DNA of 64,000 nucleotides from Flavobacterium sp. KMS (GTDB taxonomy: Bacteria > Bacteroidota > Bacteroidia > Flavobacteriales > Flavobacteriaceae), in assembly GCF_000813005.1 (NCBI RefSeq), contig NZ_JSYP01000003.1, positions 1-64,000 of the forward strand, in the 5' to 3' direction. This document shows, piece by piece, positions 28,485-37,153 of the stretch. Every line of letters begins with the position of its first letter. The first letter of the stretch is position 1. The position numbers were made by a program, and so were the translations under genes. Below the pieces are notes generated by a model. It was not told where the DNA came from. It saw only the letters and a program-made list of their open reading frames with translations, and made no database searches.

Positions 28485-28547
28485 CTAGCCCCGATAGAGG
28501 TGATATCCTCGCAGTGAAACGGAGAGATAAAGCCGAAAGCGGGAACT
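28485..28547 (+). ncRNA. Flavo-1-like RNA motif, copy 1
   Basis: CTAGCCCCGATAGAGGTGAT, then ATCCT, a short variable hairpin segment (CGCAGTGAAACGG) and AGATAAAGCCGAAAGCGGGA. The same frame of conserved blocks (AGCCCnGAT, ATCCT, AGATAnAGC, AGCrGGAA) recurs at 60437-60517. I associate this pattern with the Flavo-1 structured RNA described in Flavobacterium, from memory. It lies about 100 bases upstream of the UvrD gene promoter. Confidence 0.5.
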
Positions 28548-28636
28548 TTGCTTCTTAAAAAAGCCTTTTGTTGTGCTTCAAAAAAAACTTAGCAACTCAG
28601 TGTCTTAACAGCTTAGGAACTTTCTTTTTAAATTCT

Positions 28637-28644
28637 TATTTTTG
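28637..28644 (+). promoter_or_regulatory. -7 promoter box of the UvrD/PcrA gene
   Basis: TATTTTTG matches TAnnTTTG. Transcription would begin about seven bases downstream, at or beyond the ATG at 28653. This favours the next in-frame ATG (28668) as the translation start. Confidence 0.5.
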
Positions 28645-28667
28645 CAACAATTATGGAGAAAAATTTC

Positions 28668-31004
28668 ATGCAAAAATACATTGACCAGCTCAATGACGCA
28701 CAGAGACAGCCTGTTTTAAAGAAAGACGGGCCGATGATTATTATTGCTGGGGCAGGTTCAGGAAAAACACGTGTTTTAACAATTAGAATTGCTTATTTGA
28801 TGGCGCAGGGTGTTGATGCGTTCAATATTTTGTCGCTTACTTTTACCAATAAAGCGGCTCGTGAGATGAAACACAGGATATCTGATATTGTGGGAGCGTC
28901 GGAGGCAAAAAACCTTTGGATGGGAACTTTTCACTCTATTTTTGCGCGTATTCTTCGTGCAGAATCTGATCATTTGGGATATCCATCTAATTTTACGATT
29001 TACGATTCTCAGGATTCAGCGAGACTAATTTCTTCTATTATAAAAGAAATGCAGCTGGATCGTGATGTTTATAAACCAAAACAGGTTTTAGGACGTATAT
29101 CAAATTATAAAAATAGTTTGATTACGGTAAAAGCCTATTTTAATAATCCTGAATTGGTAGAAGCTGATGCCATGGCTAAAAGACCAAGATTAGGAGAAAT
29201 TTATCAGCACTATGTTGACCGTTGTTTTAAAGCGGGTGCTATGGATTTTGATGATTTACTATTGAAAACCAATGAATTACTTAATCGTTTTCCAGAAGTT
29301 TTATCGAAATATCAAAACCGTTTTCGCTATATTTTGGTTGATGAGTACCAGGATACAAATCATTCTCAGTATTTAATTGTAAAAGCTTTATCTGATAAGT
29401 TTCAGAATATTTGTGTTGTAGGAGATGATGCGCAGAGTATTTATGCTTTCCGTGGAGCGAATATTAATAATATTTTGAATTTTCAGAAAGATTATGAAGG
29501 TGTGATAATGTTTCGTTTAGAGCAAAATTATCGTTCAACCCGTAACATAGTTGAAGCTGCAAATACTGTAATGGAACATAATAAGACCAAACTTGATAAA
29601 ATAGTTTGGACTGCAAATGATTTTGGACAAAAAATTAAAGTCCACAGAAGTTTAACAGATTCTGAAGAAGGTCGTTTTGTAGCGAGTACCATTTTTGAAC
29701 AAAAAATGCAAAATCAATTGCATAATGGCTCTTTTGCAATTTTGTATCGTACTAATGCACAATCACGTGCGATGGAAGATGCATTAAGAAAACGTGATAT
29801 TCCGTATCGAATCTATGGTGGATTATCGTTCTACCAACGTAAGGAAATTAAAGACGTTTTGTGTTATTTGCGTTTGGTAATTAATCCGAAAGACGAAGAA
29901 GCACTGGTGCGTGTAATTAATTATCCTGCTCGTGGAATTGGAGATACTACTGTTGAAAAATTGACTATTGCTGCCAATCATTACAAACGTTCTATTTGGG
30001 AAGTAATGGTTAATATTGATAAAATTGACTTGAAACTGAATGCCGGGACAAAGAATAAAATTAGAGATTTTGTAACGATGATTCAGAGTTTTCAGGTTAT
30101 TGATCAAAATCAGGATGCTTTTTATATTACGGATCATGTTACAAAAAAAACGGGATTAGTTCAGGAACTAAAGAAAGATGCTACACCTGAGGGTATGGCA
30201 AAAATTCAGAATATTGAAGAATTACTAAACGGTTTAAAAGATTTTACCGAAGGCCAGAAAGAAATTGATGGAGCAAGAGGGGCGTTATCTGAATTTATGG
30301 AAGATGTGGCACTTGCAACCGATTTAGATAAAGATACTAGTGATGAAGATAGGGTTGCTTTAATGACAATTCACCTTGCAAAAGGGCTGGAATTCCCGCA
30401 TGTTTTTGTTGTTGGGATGGAAGAAGATTTGTTTCCTAGTGCCATGAGTATGAGTACAAGAAGTGAACTTGAGGAAGAACGTCGTTTATTTTACGTAGCT
30501 TTAACACGCGCAGAGCATCAGGCTTATTTAACGTATGCACAATCGCGTTATCGTTGGGGTAAATTAACGGATAGTGAGCCTTCTCGTTTTATTGAAGAAA
30601 TTGATGGTCAGTATTTAGAATATTTGACGCCAGCAGAAAGTGGATATCGTTATAAACCAATGATTGACATTGACGTTTTTGGTGATGTTGATAAATCAAA
30701 ATTGCGTTTAGCTAAACCAATTGGTACAACACCTCCTAAACAGGTTAATAACAATGAACCAAAATCGGATTTAAATATTCGTAAACTAAAACCTGTATCG
30801 AGTAATAATCCTAATGCAAGTGCTCCTAATTTATTTGATAATAAATTAACTATTGGAAATCTTGTAATGCATGAACGCTTTGGAAGAGGTGAAGTTGTAA
30901 ATATAGAAGGAGTAGGAGCTGATAAAAAAGCTGAAATAAAATTTGAAGTTGGCGGACTTAAAAAGTTGTTACTTCGTTTTGCAAAATTAGATGTGATTGG
31001 GTAG
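28668..31004 (+). CDS. UvrD/PcrA family 3'-5' DNA helicase
   Basis: A superfamily 1A helicase for repair and replication-fork maintenance. Motifs in order: IIAGAGSGKTR (Walker A), TFTNKAAREMK, LVDEYQDTN (Walker B), GDDAQSIYAFRGA, LEQNYRST, VALMTIHLAKGLEF, and RRLFYVALTRAE. The C-terminus has the small tudor-like PcrA domain (LVMHERFGRGEVVNIEG). The frame also opens at the ATG at 28653 (five more residues), but a promoter box ends at 28644 and leaves almost no leader for that start. The ATG at 28668 gives MQKYIDQLNDAQRQPV, the usual beginning. Confidence 0.92.
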   Translation: MQKYIDQLNDAQRQPVLKKDGPMIIIAGAGSGKTRVLTIRIAYLMAQGVDAFNILSLTFTNKAAREMKHRISDIVGASEAKNLWMGTFHSIFARILRAESDHLGYPSNFTIYDSQDSARLISSIIKEMQLDRDVYKPKQVLGRISNYKNSLITVKAYFNNPELVEADAMAKRPRLGEIYQHYVDRCFKAGAMDFDDLLLKTNELLNRFPEVLSKYQNRFRYILVDEYQDTNHSQYLIVKALSDKFQNICVVGDDAQSIYAFRGANINNILNFQKDYEGVIMFRLEQNYRSTRNIVEAANTVMEHNKTKLDKIVWTANDFGQKIKVHRSLTDSEEGRFVASTIFEQKMQNQLHNGSFAILYRTNAQSRAMEDALRKRDIPYRIYGGLSFYQRKEIKDVLCYLRLVINPKDEEALVRVINYPARGIGDTTVEKLTIAANHYKRSIWEVMVNIDKIDLKLNAGTKNKIRDFVTMIQSFQVIDQNQDAFYITDHVTKKTGLVQELKKDATPEGMAKIQNIEELLNGLKDFTEGQKEIDGARGALSEFMEDVALATDLDKDTSDEDRVALMTIHLAKGLEFPHVFVVGMEEDLFPSAMSMSTRSELEEERRLFYVALTRAEHQAYLTYAQSRYRWGKLTDSEPSRFIEEIDGQYLEYLTPAESGYRYKPMIDIDVFGDVDKSKLRLAKPIGTTPPKQVNNNEPKSDLNIRKLKPVSSNNPNASAPNLFDNKLTIGNLVMHERFGRGEVVNIEGVGADKKAEIKFEVGGLKKLLLRFAKLDVIG

Positions 31005-31126
31005 AAGATCATTGAAGTAAGAGAATAGACTTAGATAGCTAGATAATAGAATCAAGAAAAAAGTTGATGAACTCATACTAGAATCTTTTGAATTTTAATC
31101 AAATTAAAACTTTAAACTAAAACAAA

Positions 31127-31747
31127 ATGGCAGAATTTATAAAAATATATCCCGATAAACCGAGTGAAGCTGCTATTGCAAAAGTAGTAAAGGTTTTAAA
31201 AAATGGTGGTTTGATTATTTATCCAACAGATACTGTTTACGGTTTAGGTTGTGATATTACCAATTCCCGTGCTTTAGAGAAAATTGCAAAAATAAAAGGA
31301 GTAAAGCTCGAAAAAGCAAATTTTTCCTTTATTTGCCACGATTTAAGTAACTTATCTGATTATGTACGACAAATAGATACATCGACTTTTAAAATACTAA
31401 AAAGAGCTCTACCAGGCCCCTATACTTTTATTTTACCTGGGAACAATAATTTGCCAAAAGAGTTTAAGAAGAAAACAACTGTCGGAATTCGTGTACCAGA
31501 CAATTCAATTGCTTTAGAAATTGTACGTCAGTTAGGAAATCCTATTGTTTCTACTTCTATTCGCGATGAGGATGATGTTATTGAATATACAACCGATCCT
31601 GAACTTATTTTTGAAAAATGGCAAAATGTAGTTGATATGGTTATCGATGGTGGTTATGGAGATAATGTTGGATCTACTATTATTGATTTATCAGAACATG
31701 AGCCAGTAATCGTTAGAGAAGGAAAAGGAAGTTTAGATATTTTGTAA
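31127..31747 (+). CDS. Sua5/YciO/YrdC family L-threonylcarbamoyladenylate synthase
   Basis: A 206-residue protein of the Sua5/YrdC/YciO fold. The family makes threonylcarbamoyl-AMP for the t6A modification at position 37 of ANN-decoding tRNAs. Seen: LIIYPTDTVYGLGCDITN near residue 30, FICHDLSNLSDYV, LPGPYTFILPG and VGIRVPDN near residue 125. It has no C-terminal Sua5 domain, so it is the short form, and a YciO-type role cannot be excluded. It lies 122 bp after the helicase gene and ends upstream of a terminator at 31886. Confidence 0.87.
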   Translation: MAEFIKIYPDKPSEAAIAKVVKVLKNGGLIIYPTDTVYGLGCDITNSRALEKIAKIKGVKLEKANFSFICHDLSNLSDYVRQIDTSTFKILKRALPGPYTFILPGNNNLPKEFKKKTTVGIRVPDNSIALEIVRQLGNPIVSTSIRDEDDVIEYTTDPELIFEKWQNVVDMVIDGGYGDNVGSTIIDLSEHEPVIVREGKGSLDIL

Positions 31748-31885
31748 AAATTTATTGCTACGGCAAGGTATTTGAAGTTAATTGCTTATATTAGAGCTAC
31801 ATTAATAATGCATTATAAACATATATCACGATAATGTTATTCTTAATTGATATTTAATTGGTTATTAAAAAGATTAAGGATACAT

Positions 31886-31916
31886 AAAAGCAGGTCAACC
31901 GACCTGCTTTTTCTGT
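31886..31916 (+). terminator. terminator downstream of the Sua5/YrdC gene
   Basis: AAAAGCAGGTC (31886-31896) and GACCTGCTTTT (31901-31911) form an 11-bp stem with an AACC loop followed by TTCTG. It stands 140 bp after the stop codon. The gap from 31748 to 32184 otherwise holds only repeats and a second terminator. Confidence 0.8.
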
Positions 31917-31997
31917 TTTTATAAATAGGTATTTTTAAGGTATGGTTTATCAGTGAATTCACTTCATGTATTATCACTGTAAATTTTTTAGATATAA

Positions 31998-32050
31998 ACC
32001 CCTTCGACTCCGCTCAGGGAGACAAACTATGCCTTCGTCAGGCTGAGGAT
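31998..32050. repeat. REP-like palindromic sequence
   Basis: CCCCTTCGACTCCGCTCAGG followed by GAGACAAACTATGCCTTCGT and CAGGCTGAGG. This is the wide-spread Bacteroidota repeat built on TTCGACTCCGCTCAGG. It lies between two terminators in a 437-bp gap. Confidence 0.6.
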
Positions 32051-32095
32051 CTAAAACTACAAGAGAAGCTTAATTAAAGTTGAAAATAGTAAGCA

Positions 32096-32128
32096 TAAAA
32101 AAAGCCAGTGAAAATTTTCACCGGCTTT
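32096..32128 (-). terminator. terminator of the OmpA-type lipoprotein gene
   Basis: Arms at 32101-32114 and 32115-32128 (AAAGCCAGTGAAAA / TTTTCACCGGCTTT, one A/C mismatch) with a T-run on the minus strand, 57 bases past the stop codon of the OmpA-type gene. Confidence 0.8.
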
Positions 32129-32184
32129 AATTTATTCTAGAATCTTAATCCTAAAAAGGACGATTCTAATATGAAATCATCAGA

Positions 32185-33021
32185 TTATTTACCTGATTGT
32201 TTTTTCATTTCTTTTTCAACCATATCATAGAATTGGTCAATTTTTGGCATAACAACGATACGAGTTCTTCTGTTACGAGCTTTATCTTCAGCTGTATCAT
32301 TAGCAACTAATGGTACGTAAGAACTTCTACCAGCTGCAATTAATTTTGCTGGGTTAACACCAAGGTCGTTTGTTAATACACGAACGATAGATGTAGAACG
32401 TTTAACACTTAAATCCCAGTTGTCTAACAAAATTCCGTTGCTTTTGTAAGGAACGTTATCAGTATGACCTTCAACCATACATTCAAAATCAGGTTTGTCA
32501 TTAACTACTTTTGCAACTTTAGCTAAAACAGTTTTTGCTTTATCAGTTACATCATAGCTACCACTTTTAAATAATAATTTGTCAGCGATAGAAATAAATA
32601 CAACTCCTTTTTCAACATTAATTTCGATATCTGGATCATTGATACCTACAGCTCCTTTTAAGCTAGTAACCAAGGCAAGAGTAACACTATCTTTCTTAGT
32701 TAAAGCATCTTGAAGTCTAGATATTTTTAAATCTTTTTCTTTTAAACTTTCTAAAGATTTTTCTAGATTTTCAGCTCCTTTAGAAGTAAGCATTGTTAAA
32801 TCTTTTGAACTGTTTATCAAATTCTGATTGTGATCTTTCAAACTAGCAACTGTAGCAGTTAATCCAGCTTTTTCTTCTAAACAAGAATTTAATTTTACAG
32901 TACAAGAATTTAGTAAATCTTGAGTTTCTTTGTTTTTAGCTTCTAAATCAGCATATTTCTTTTTAGAAACACACGAAGATAGTACCATTAGTGCAGTTAG
33001 GGCAATGAATATTTTTCTCAT
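32185..33021 (-). CDS. OmpA family peptidoglycan-binding lipoprotein
   Basis: A 278-residue outer-membrane lipoprotein. The signal peptide ends in the lipobox LSSC (Cys17). Residues 25-120 form a coiled coil rich in Leu, Lys, Glu and Asn. The C-terminal OmpA domain (about 140-270) shows the peptidoglycan-binding signature VEGHTDNVPYKSNG, then NWDLSVKRSTSIVRVL and DKARNRRTRIVVMP. It should anchor the outer membrane to the cell wall. It is transcribed alone and followed by a strong terminator. A repeated-helix spacer of this length suggests a reach-type structural role. Confidence 0.9.
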   Translation of the reverse strand: MRKIFIALTALMVLSSCVSKKKYADLEAKNKETQDLLNSCTVKLNSCLEEKAGLTATVASLKDHNQNLINSSKDLTMLTSKGAENLEKSLESLKEKDLKISRLQDALTKKDSVTLALVTSLKGAVGINDPDIEINVEKGVVFISIADKLLFKSGSYDVTDKAKTVLAKVAKVVNDKPDFECMVEGHTDNVPYKSNGILLDNWDLSVKRSTSIVRVLTNDLGVNPAKLIAAGRSSYVPLVANDTAEDKARNRRTRIVVMPKIDQFYDMVEKEMKKQSGK

Positions 33022-33057
33022 AAAAAATAAAATTTAATTAGACTTTCAATTACAAAG

Positions 33058-34077
33058 TTAAGGGTTATTAATTTGATTACTGTTAAAGATATCTTTAAAA
33101 ACACGGTTTTTCGTTACATAGTACAAGAAAACGACACTTTTAATCATATAGTATTTTCGTGTTTGAAAATTACTTCTTTTTTTATAATATTCCGAAAAAA
33201 GGCTATAAAAAGAGAAATGAGCTTTTATAATTGCCCAAGTGTGTTTGAACTTTCCTTGCACAAAAAACTGTACTCCTGCGATACCATCGAGTACCAACCT
33301 TGCAAAAATAATGCCGTAAAACCCTTGCTTAGGCAAGTTTTTGGTAAGCATTAGTAGGGAGTTTCTAAAATTAAGAAAGGTCTTTCTAGGGTTACCTTGT
33401 TGTAATGTTGCGCCACCGACATGATATACAACAGATTGCGAATTGTATTTAATTGTATGACCTAGATTAATTGCACGCCAACACAAATCTATTTCTTCTT
33501 GATGGGCAAAAAAACCTTCGTCAAAACCGTTTAATTCTTTATAAACAATGCTCCTTATAAAAAAACAAGCCCCCGAAGCCCAAAACAATTCACAATTATC
33601 ATCATACTGATTGTTGTCTTTTTCGATAGTATCAAAAATACGCCCACGACAAAACGGATATCCATATTTATCAATAAAACCTCCGGCAGCACCCGCATAT
33701 TCAAAGAAAGCTTTGTTTTTAAAATCTAATATTTTTGGTTGAATAATAGCGGTTTTTGGTTCTTTTACGAAAGTATCCAGAATTGGTTGTAACCAGTTTT
33801 CGGTAACTTCAATATCCGAATTTATCAAAGCATAAATTTCGGCATCGATATGTTGTAATGCATCATTGTATCCTTGTGCAAACCCATGATTACCTGTGTT
33901 TACAACGATTTTTACAGTAGGAAAATGCTCTTTTACGTAAGTAATAGAAGTATCTGTCGAAGCATTATCGGCTACATATATAGTAGCTTCAGGCGAAAAT
34001 TGTATTACTGATGGTAAAAACTGTTCTAATAATTTTACTCCATTCCAATTTAATATAACAACTGCTATTTTATCCAA
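33058..34077 (-). CDS. glycosyltransferase family 2 protein
   Basis: A 339-residue GT-A fold enzyme that transfers a sugar from a nucleotide donor, probably in surface polysaccharide or glycolipid assembly. Seen: VVILNWNGVKLLEQFL at the start, the acidic metal/donor motif ALINSDIEVT near residue 88, and the acceptor-side ASGACFFIRSIVYKELNGF followed by AHQEEIDLCWRA, a set typical of rhamnosyltransferase-like GT2 proteins. The C-terminus (about 250-310) is hydrophobic and aromatic, consistent with membrane association. It is 16 bp downstream of the HsdR-like gene. Confidence 0.87.
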   Translation of the reverse strand: MDKIAVVILNWNGVKLLEQFLPSVIQFSPEATIYVADNASTDTSITYVKEHFPTVKIVVNTGNHGFAQGYNDALQHIDAEIYALINSDIEVTENWLQPILDTFVKEPKTAIIQPKILDFKNKAFFEYAGAAGGFIDKYGYPFCRGRIFDTIEKDNNQYDDNCELFWASGACFFIRSIVYKELNGFDEGFFAHQEEIDLCWRAINLGHTIKYNSQSVVYHVGGATLQQGNPRKTFLNFRNSLLMLTKNLPKQGFYGIIFARLVLDGIAGVQFFVQGKFKHTWAIIKAHFSFYSLFSEYYKKRSNFQTRKYYMIKSVVFLYYVTKNRVFKDIFNSNQINNP

Positions 34078-34093
34078 GTGTATAGTATTTTAT

Positions 34094-34546
34094 TTACGTT
34101 AGAGAATTATAATTCGGTAACTCCCTTAAAAATTCATATTTTTCATTCTCAAAATCCATTTGACAGAAATAATGACTCAATCCATTGGTAACTGTCAGAA
34201 ATTGCGCATTCATGGTCATATTATATCTAGCAATCTGATCAAAGGTAGCTTGCGAAATTTTTACTTCTGGTGCTTTACATTCTACCAATATATATATAGT
34301 ACCATCAGGATTATAAACTACAATGTCGTAACGTTTACGCAACCCATTGACCTTTAAAACTTTTTCTACATTTATCAATGATTTAGGGTATTTTTTCTCC
34401 ACCATTAAAAACTGAACAACATGTTGGCGAACCCATTCCTCTGGAGTGAGAATGATAAATTTTTTCCTGATTTCATCAAAAATAGACACTTTATTTTCGC
34501 TATTTTTGAACCGAAATATATAAGAGGGAAAATTTAGTTTTTGCAT
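34094..34546 (-). CDS. HsdR N-terminal-like PD-(D/E)XK domain protein
   Basis: A 150-residue stand-alone domain like the N-terminus of type I restriction HsdR. The nuclease-type signature is the Asp of YDIVVYNPDG followed by LVECKAPEV, i.e. D...ExK. There are no helicase or methylase partners nearby. In Flavobacteriia such genes commonly sit next to holA as housekeeping neighbours, so this is probably not part of a restriction system. It is divergent from holA. Confidence 0.78.
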   Translation of the reverse strand: MQKLNFPSYIFRFKNSENKVSIFDEIRKKFIILTPEEWVRQHVVQFLMVEKKYPKSLINVEKVLKVNGLRKRYDIVVYNPDGTIYILVECKAPEVKISQATFDQIARYNMTMNAQFLTVTNGLSHYFCQMDFENEKYEFLRELPNYNSLT

Positions 34547-34651
34547 GAAGCAAAAATATAAAATAGTTTTAGGTTTCTCCCGAAGTCTCGGGATAAAGTT
34601 TCAAGATATTGAAACAACAGCCTTAAACATTTAACTTGAAACAATAAAGAA

Positions 34652-35656
34652 ATGGATGAAGTTATAAAAATTGTTAATGATATAAAAGCTGGGAATATCA
34701 TGCCTATCTATTTCCTTATGGGAGAAGAGCCTTATTACATTGACAAATTAGCCGAATATATAGAAAAAAACGTTTTATCTGAAGAAGAAAAAGGCTTTAA
34801 CCAAACGGTTTTATATGGTCGCGATGTAACTGTAGATGATGTTGTTTCGGCCGCCAAACGTTATCCTATGATGGCTGACCGCCAAGTTATTATTGTAAAA
34901 GAAGCACAGGATTTATCCAGAACAATAGATAAACTCGAAGCTTATGCAGGGAACCCAATGACTACAACAGTTTTGGTTTTTTGTTACAAATACAAAACGT
35001 TGGATAAACGTAAAAAAGTAACCAAATTATTAGGACAAAAAGGACTTGTTTACGAAAGTAAAAAATTATACGAAAACCAAGTAGGGGATTGGATCAAAAG
35101 AGTTTTATCAGGCAAAAATTATACGATAGAACCAAAAGCCAATGCGATGCTGGTTGAGTTTCTAGGAACCGATTTAAGCAAAATCAATAATGAGCTGGAG
35201 AAACTACAGATAATTTTACCCAAAGGTACGACCATTACACCCACACATATAGAGGAAAATATTGGTTTTAGTAAAGATTATAATGTGTTTGAACTACGTA
35301 AAGCAATCGGAGAACGAAATCAAGTAAAAGCATACAAAATTGCCGAGAATTTTGCTCATAACCCCAAAGATTATCCGCTAGTTATGACAACAGGATTAAT
35401 TTTTGGTTTCTTTATTCAGTTATTAAAATACCATGGATTAAAGGATAAAAATCCAAAAAATGTAGCGGCTGCAATTGGTGTAAATCCTTATTTCTTAAAA
35501 GAGTATGATTTGGCAATAAAAAATTTCCCAATGAAAAAAGTGAGTCAGGTAGTTTCGGCATTACGAGATATTGATTTAAAAAGTAAAGGAGTGGGAGCCA
35601 ATGCATTACCGCAATCTGATTTATTAAAAGAAATGCTGTACAAAATATTTAATTAA
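34652..35656 (+). CDS. holA: DNA polymerase III subunit delta
   Basis: The clamp-loader subunit that opens the beta sliding clamp. A 334-residue protein of normal length, with the N-terminal IYFLMGEEPYYIDKLAEYI (AAA+-like fold without a working Walker A), the central segment KVTKLLGQKGLVYESKKL and the C-terminal collar domain (about 215-330, with NYNVFELRKAIGERN-type sequence near residue 212). It is divergent from the HsdR-like gene and lies upstream of the CAL67264-type gene. Confidence 0.92.
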   Translation: MDEVIKIVNDIKAGNIMPIYFLMGEEPYYIDKLAEYIEKNVLSEEEKGFNQTVLYGRDVTVDDVVSAAKRYPMMADRQVIIVKEAQDLSRTIDKLEAYAGNPMTTTVLVFCYKYKTLDKRKKVTKLLGQKGLVYESKKLYENQVGDWIKRVLSGKNYTIEPKANAMLVEFLGTDLSKINNELEKLQIILPKGTTITPTHIEENIGFSKDYNVFELRKAIGERNQVKAYKIAENFAHNPKDYPLVMTTGLIFGFFIQLLKYHGLKDKNPKNVAAAIGVNPYFLKEYDLAIKNFPMKKVSQVVSALRDIDLKSKGVGANALPQSDLLKEMLYKIFN

Positions 35657-35711
35657 GCCACTAAAATTACCGATATTTGTAAGCTGATATAAAAATAAAA
35701 AACCGCAAATT

Positions 35712-35894
35712 ATGGGGATGAATAAAAACACAATCTTAGGATGGGCAACTTTTATAATGGTGATCATGGGATTTCTCTTAATAGGACTTGGCATTTTTAG
35801 ATACAGAGATGTTTCAGGTTGGGGATTTGCAGCTACAGGAGTTGGTTTTTTAGCCAATGCATGGGTTTTCAACGCTTTAAAAGGAAGAGTTTAA
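35712..35894 (+). CDS. CAL67264 family small membrane protein
   Basis: A 60-residue protein with two membrane helices separated by FRYRDVSGWGF. This matches the tiny CAL67264 family of Flavobacteriia, which usually lies directly before ettA. That is the host context here: 35 bases after the stop codon comes the duplicated first part of ettA, where the integrated element begins. A start at 35718 is also possible. Confidence 0.82.
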   Translation: MGMNKNTILGWATFIMVIMGFLLIGLGIFRYRDVSGWGFAATGVGFLANAWVFNALKGRV

Positions 35895-35929
35895 ACAAGA
35901 ATAAATAATAAAATTTAAAATAAATAGGC

Positions 35930-35954
35930 ATGTCAGACGATAAGAAAGTAATTT
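35930..35954 (+). other. attL: left 25-bp direct repeat (start of ettA)
   Basis: Identical to 58665-58689. It spans the first eight codons of ettA plus one base. The base to the left is C here and T at the right copy; the base to the right is G here and T there. The native upstream region of ettA lies to the left of this copy. Confidence 0.88.
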
Positions 35955-35974
35955 GTTATTATTTAATTTATTGA
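35930..35974 (+). pseudogene. truncated ettA 5' remnant left of the element
   Basis: From the ATG the frame reads MSDDKKVI, the true EttA N-terminus, then runs into element DNA as CYYLIY and stops at 35972-35974. This 14-codon stub is what the host promoter and ribosome-binding region now drive. The complete gene lies at 58665-60359. Confidence 0.85.
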
Positions 35975-36001
35975 ATACTAATAATTTATATTTTTATATT
36001 T

Positions 36002-36042
36002 AAAAAAGTGGGAACATTAATAAAAAAAGTGGGAACATTAAT
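36002..36042 (+). repeat. tandem 21-bp repeats with GTGGGA core near the left end
   Basis: AAAAAAGTGGGAACATTAAT occurs at 36002-36021 and again at 36023-36042. The GTGGGA cores start at 36008 and 36029, exactly 21 bp apart. Two similar AAAAGTGGGAA motifs occur near the right end (58554-58578). Their location suggests arm-type binding sites for the integrase or an accessory factor. Confidence 0.6.
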
Positions 36043-36054
36043 TTTAAAATAATT

Positions 36055-36089
36055 AAAAAGGCTACTACAGTTTTGTAGTGGCTTTTTTT
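36055..36089 (+). terminator. terminator just inside the left end
   Basis: AAAAAGGCTACTACA (36055-36069) pairs with TGTAGTGGCTTTTTTT (36074-36089) around a GTTT loop. It would stop transcripts entering from the host ettA promoter, insulating the cargo genes. Confidence 0.8.
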
Positions 36090-36113
36090 GTATTAAAAAA
36101 TTATAATTACATT

Positions 36114-36947
36114 ATGAATATATTTGAAGGTATCACCAAAGAAAAATTTATTGAAGAGTTTAATAAAGACAATAATGGTAGTTTGTCTCTTCTCCATATC
36201 AATTTAGCGTTCGATTATAAAGGATTAAAGAAAAGTATATATAAATATAGTGATGAAATAAAATTACGATCGATTACTAATATTAAAAACTATGAGGCAG
36301 AGATAGAGGTATTTAATTCATTTAAGCCATTTTTGAAATATGAAGATAAAGGGGTACTAATAATTGATAATTATAATAAATATCTTTCTCATAGAAGTAA
36401 GATAGAGAATGAGTTAGTTGCTAGAAATCATATTAATTATATTGCTGATGTTTTTGTATTAAAATTAGGAAAACACACAGAAACAAAGGGGGAATATTTT
36501 AAGTTTAAAAATGTGGAGACTTTTAATAAATTTATTAAGGCAGAAAATACAAGAAAATCATATAATAGTATTGTAAAAGAATTGAATAAATCAGTAGAAG
36601 AGTATTCAGATAAAATTTTATTATTTATTAAAGAAAGACTTGTAGAGTTTGAAGACGAAGGCTATATTCATGAATTTATTATAAAATTTCCAGTGTTTGA
36701 AAATCTCGAAGAGAAAAAAAAAATCACCAAACAACATCTTATTAAAAATAATTTCTTTGACGAATTTGAATTAACTTTAAAAGGCAGGTCTTTGATAAAA
36801 ACCTTTTGTAAATCCAACACTATATCAGTTGATGATTATCTCAACCTACATGATGATTTTATGAATATTATGAAATACATTGGCGAATCTTTAGGATATA
36901 ATATTACTCTGGATCAACATTACCATTTTATTTTTAAGAAGAAATAA
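36114..36947 (+). CDS. hypothetical protein, first cargo gene
   Basis: A 277-residue, strongly charged and mostly helical protein without signal peptide or membrane segment. I recognise no family. The frame opens earlier (36078), but those residues overlap the terminator T-run, and the ATG at 36114 (MNIFEGITKEKF) has an A/T-rich leader. It lies between the left terminator and the methyltransferase operon, 233 bp upstream of the latter and on the same strand, so it could be an accessory factor of that system or independent. Confidence 0.6.
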   Translation: MNIFEGITKEKFIEEFNKDNNGSLSLLHINLAFDYKGLKKSIYKYSDEIKLRSITNIKNYEAEIEVFNSFKPFLKYEDKGVLIIDNYNKYLSHRSKIENELVARNHINYIADVFVLKLGKHTETKGEYFKFKNVETFNKFIKAENTRKSYNSIVKELNKSVEEYSDKILLFIKERLVEFEDEGYIHEFIIKFPVFENLEEKKKITKQHLIKNNFFDEFELTLKGRSLIKTFCKSNTISVDDYLNLHDDFMNIMKYIGESLGYNITLDQHYHFIFKKK

Positions 36948-37153
36948 CTTGATGCTATTTCAGAACCAATACCAATTGAAAGTTTTAATTTTTTGGAATG
37001 ATTTTTATGTTTAGTTAGTTTAGTTTATAAACTGACATCTCAGCTAGTATTTTGAGGTTATGTGTATTCAATGAGGCGGTAACTGATTAGTGATGTATTA
37101 AAATTATCTTCTAAATACTTTTTATTTTGTATAAAAAAATATATAATAATAGT

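Noticed and set aside
34094..34546. Type I restriction system
   Set aside because: Only a stand-alone HsdR N-terminal-like domain is present, next to holA as in other Flavobacteriia; no HsdM, HsdS or helicase part.
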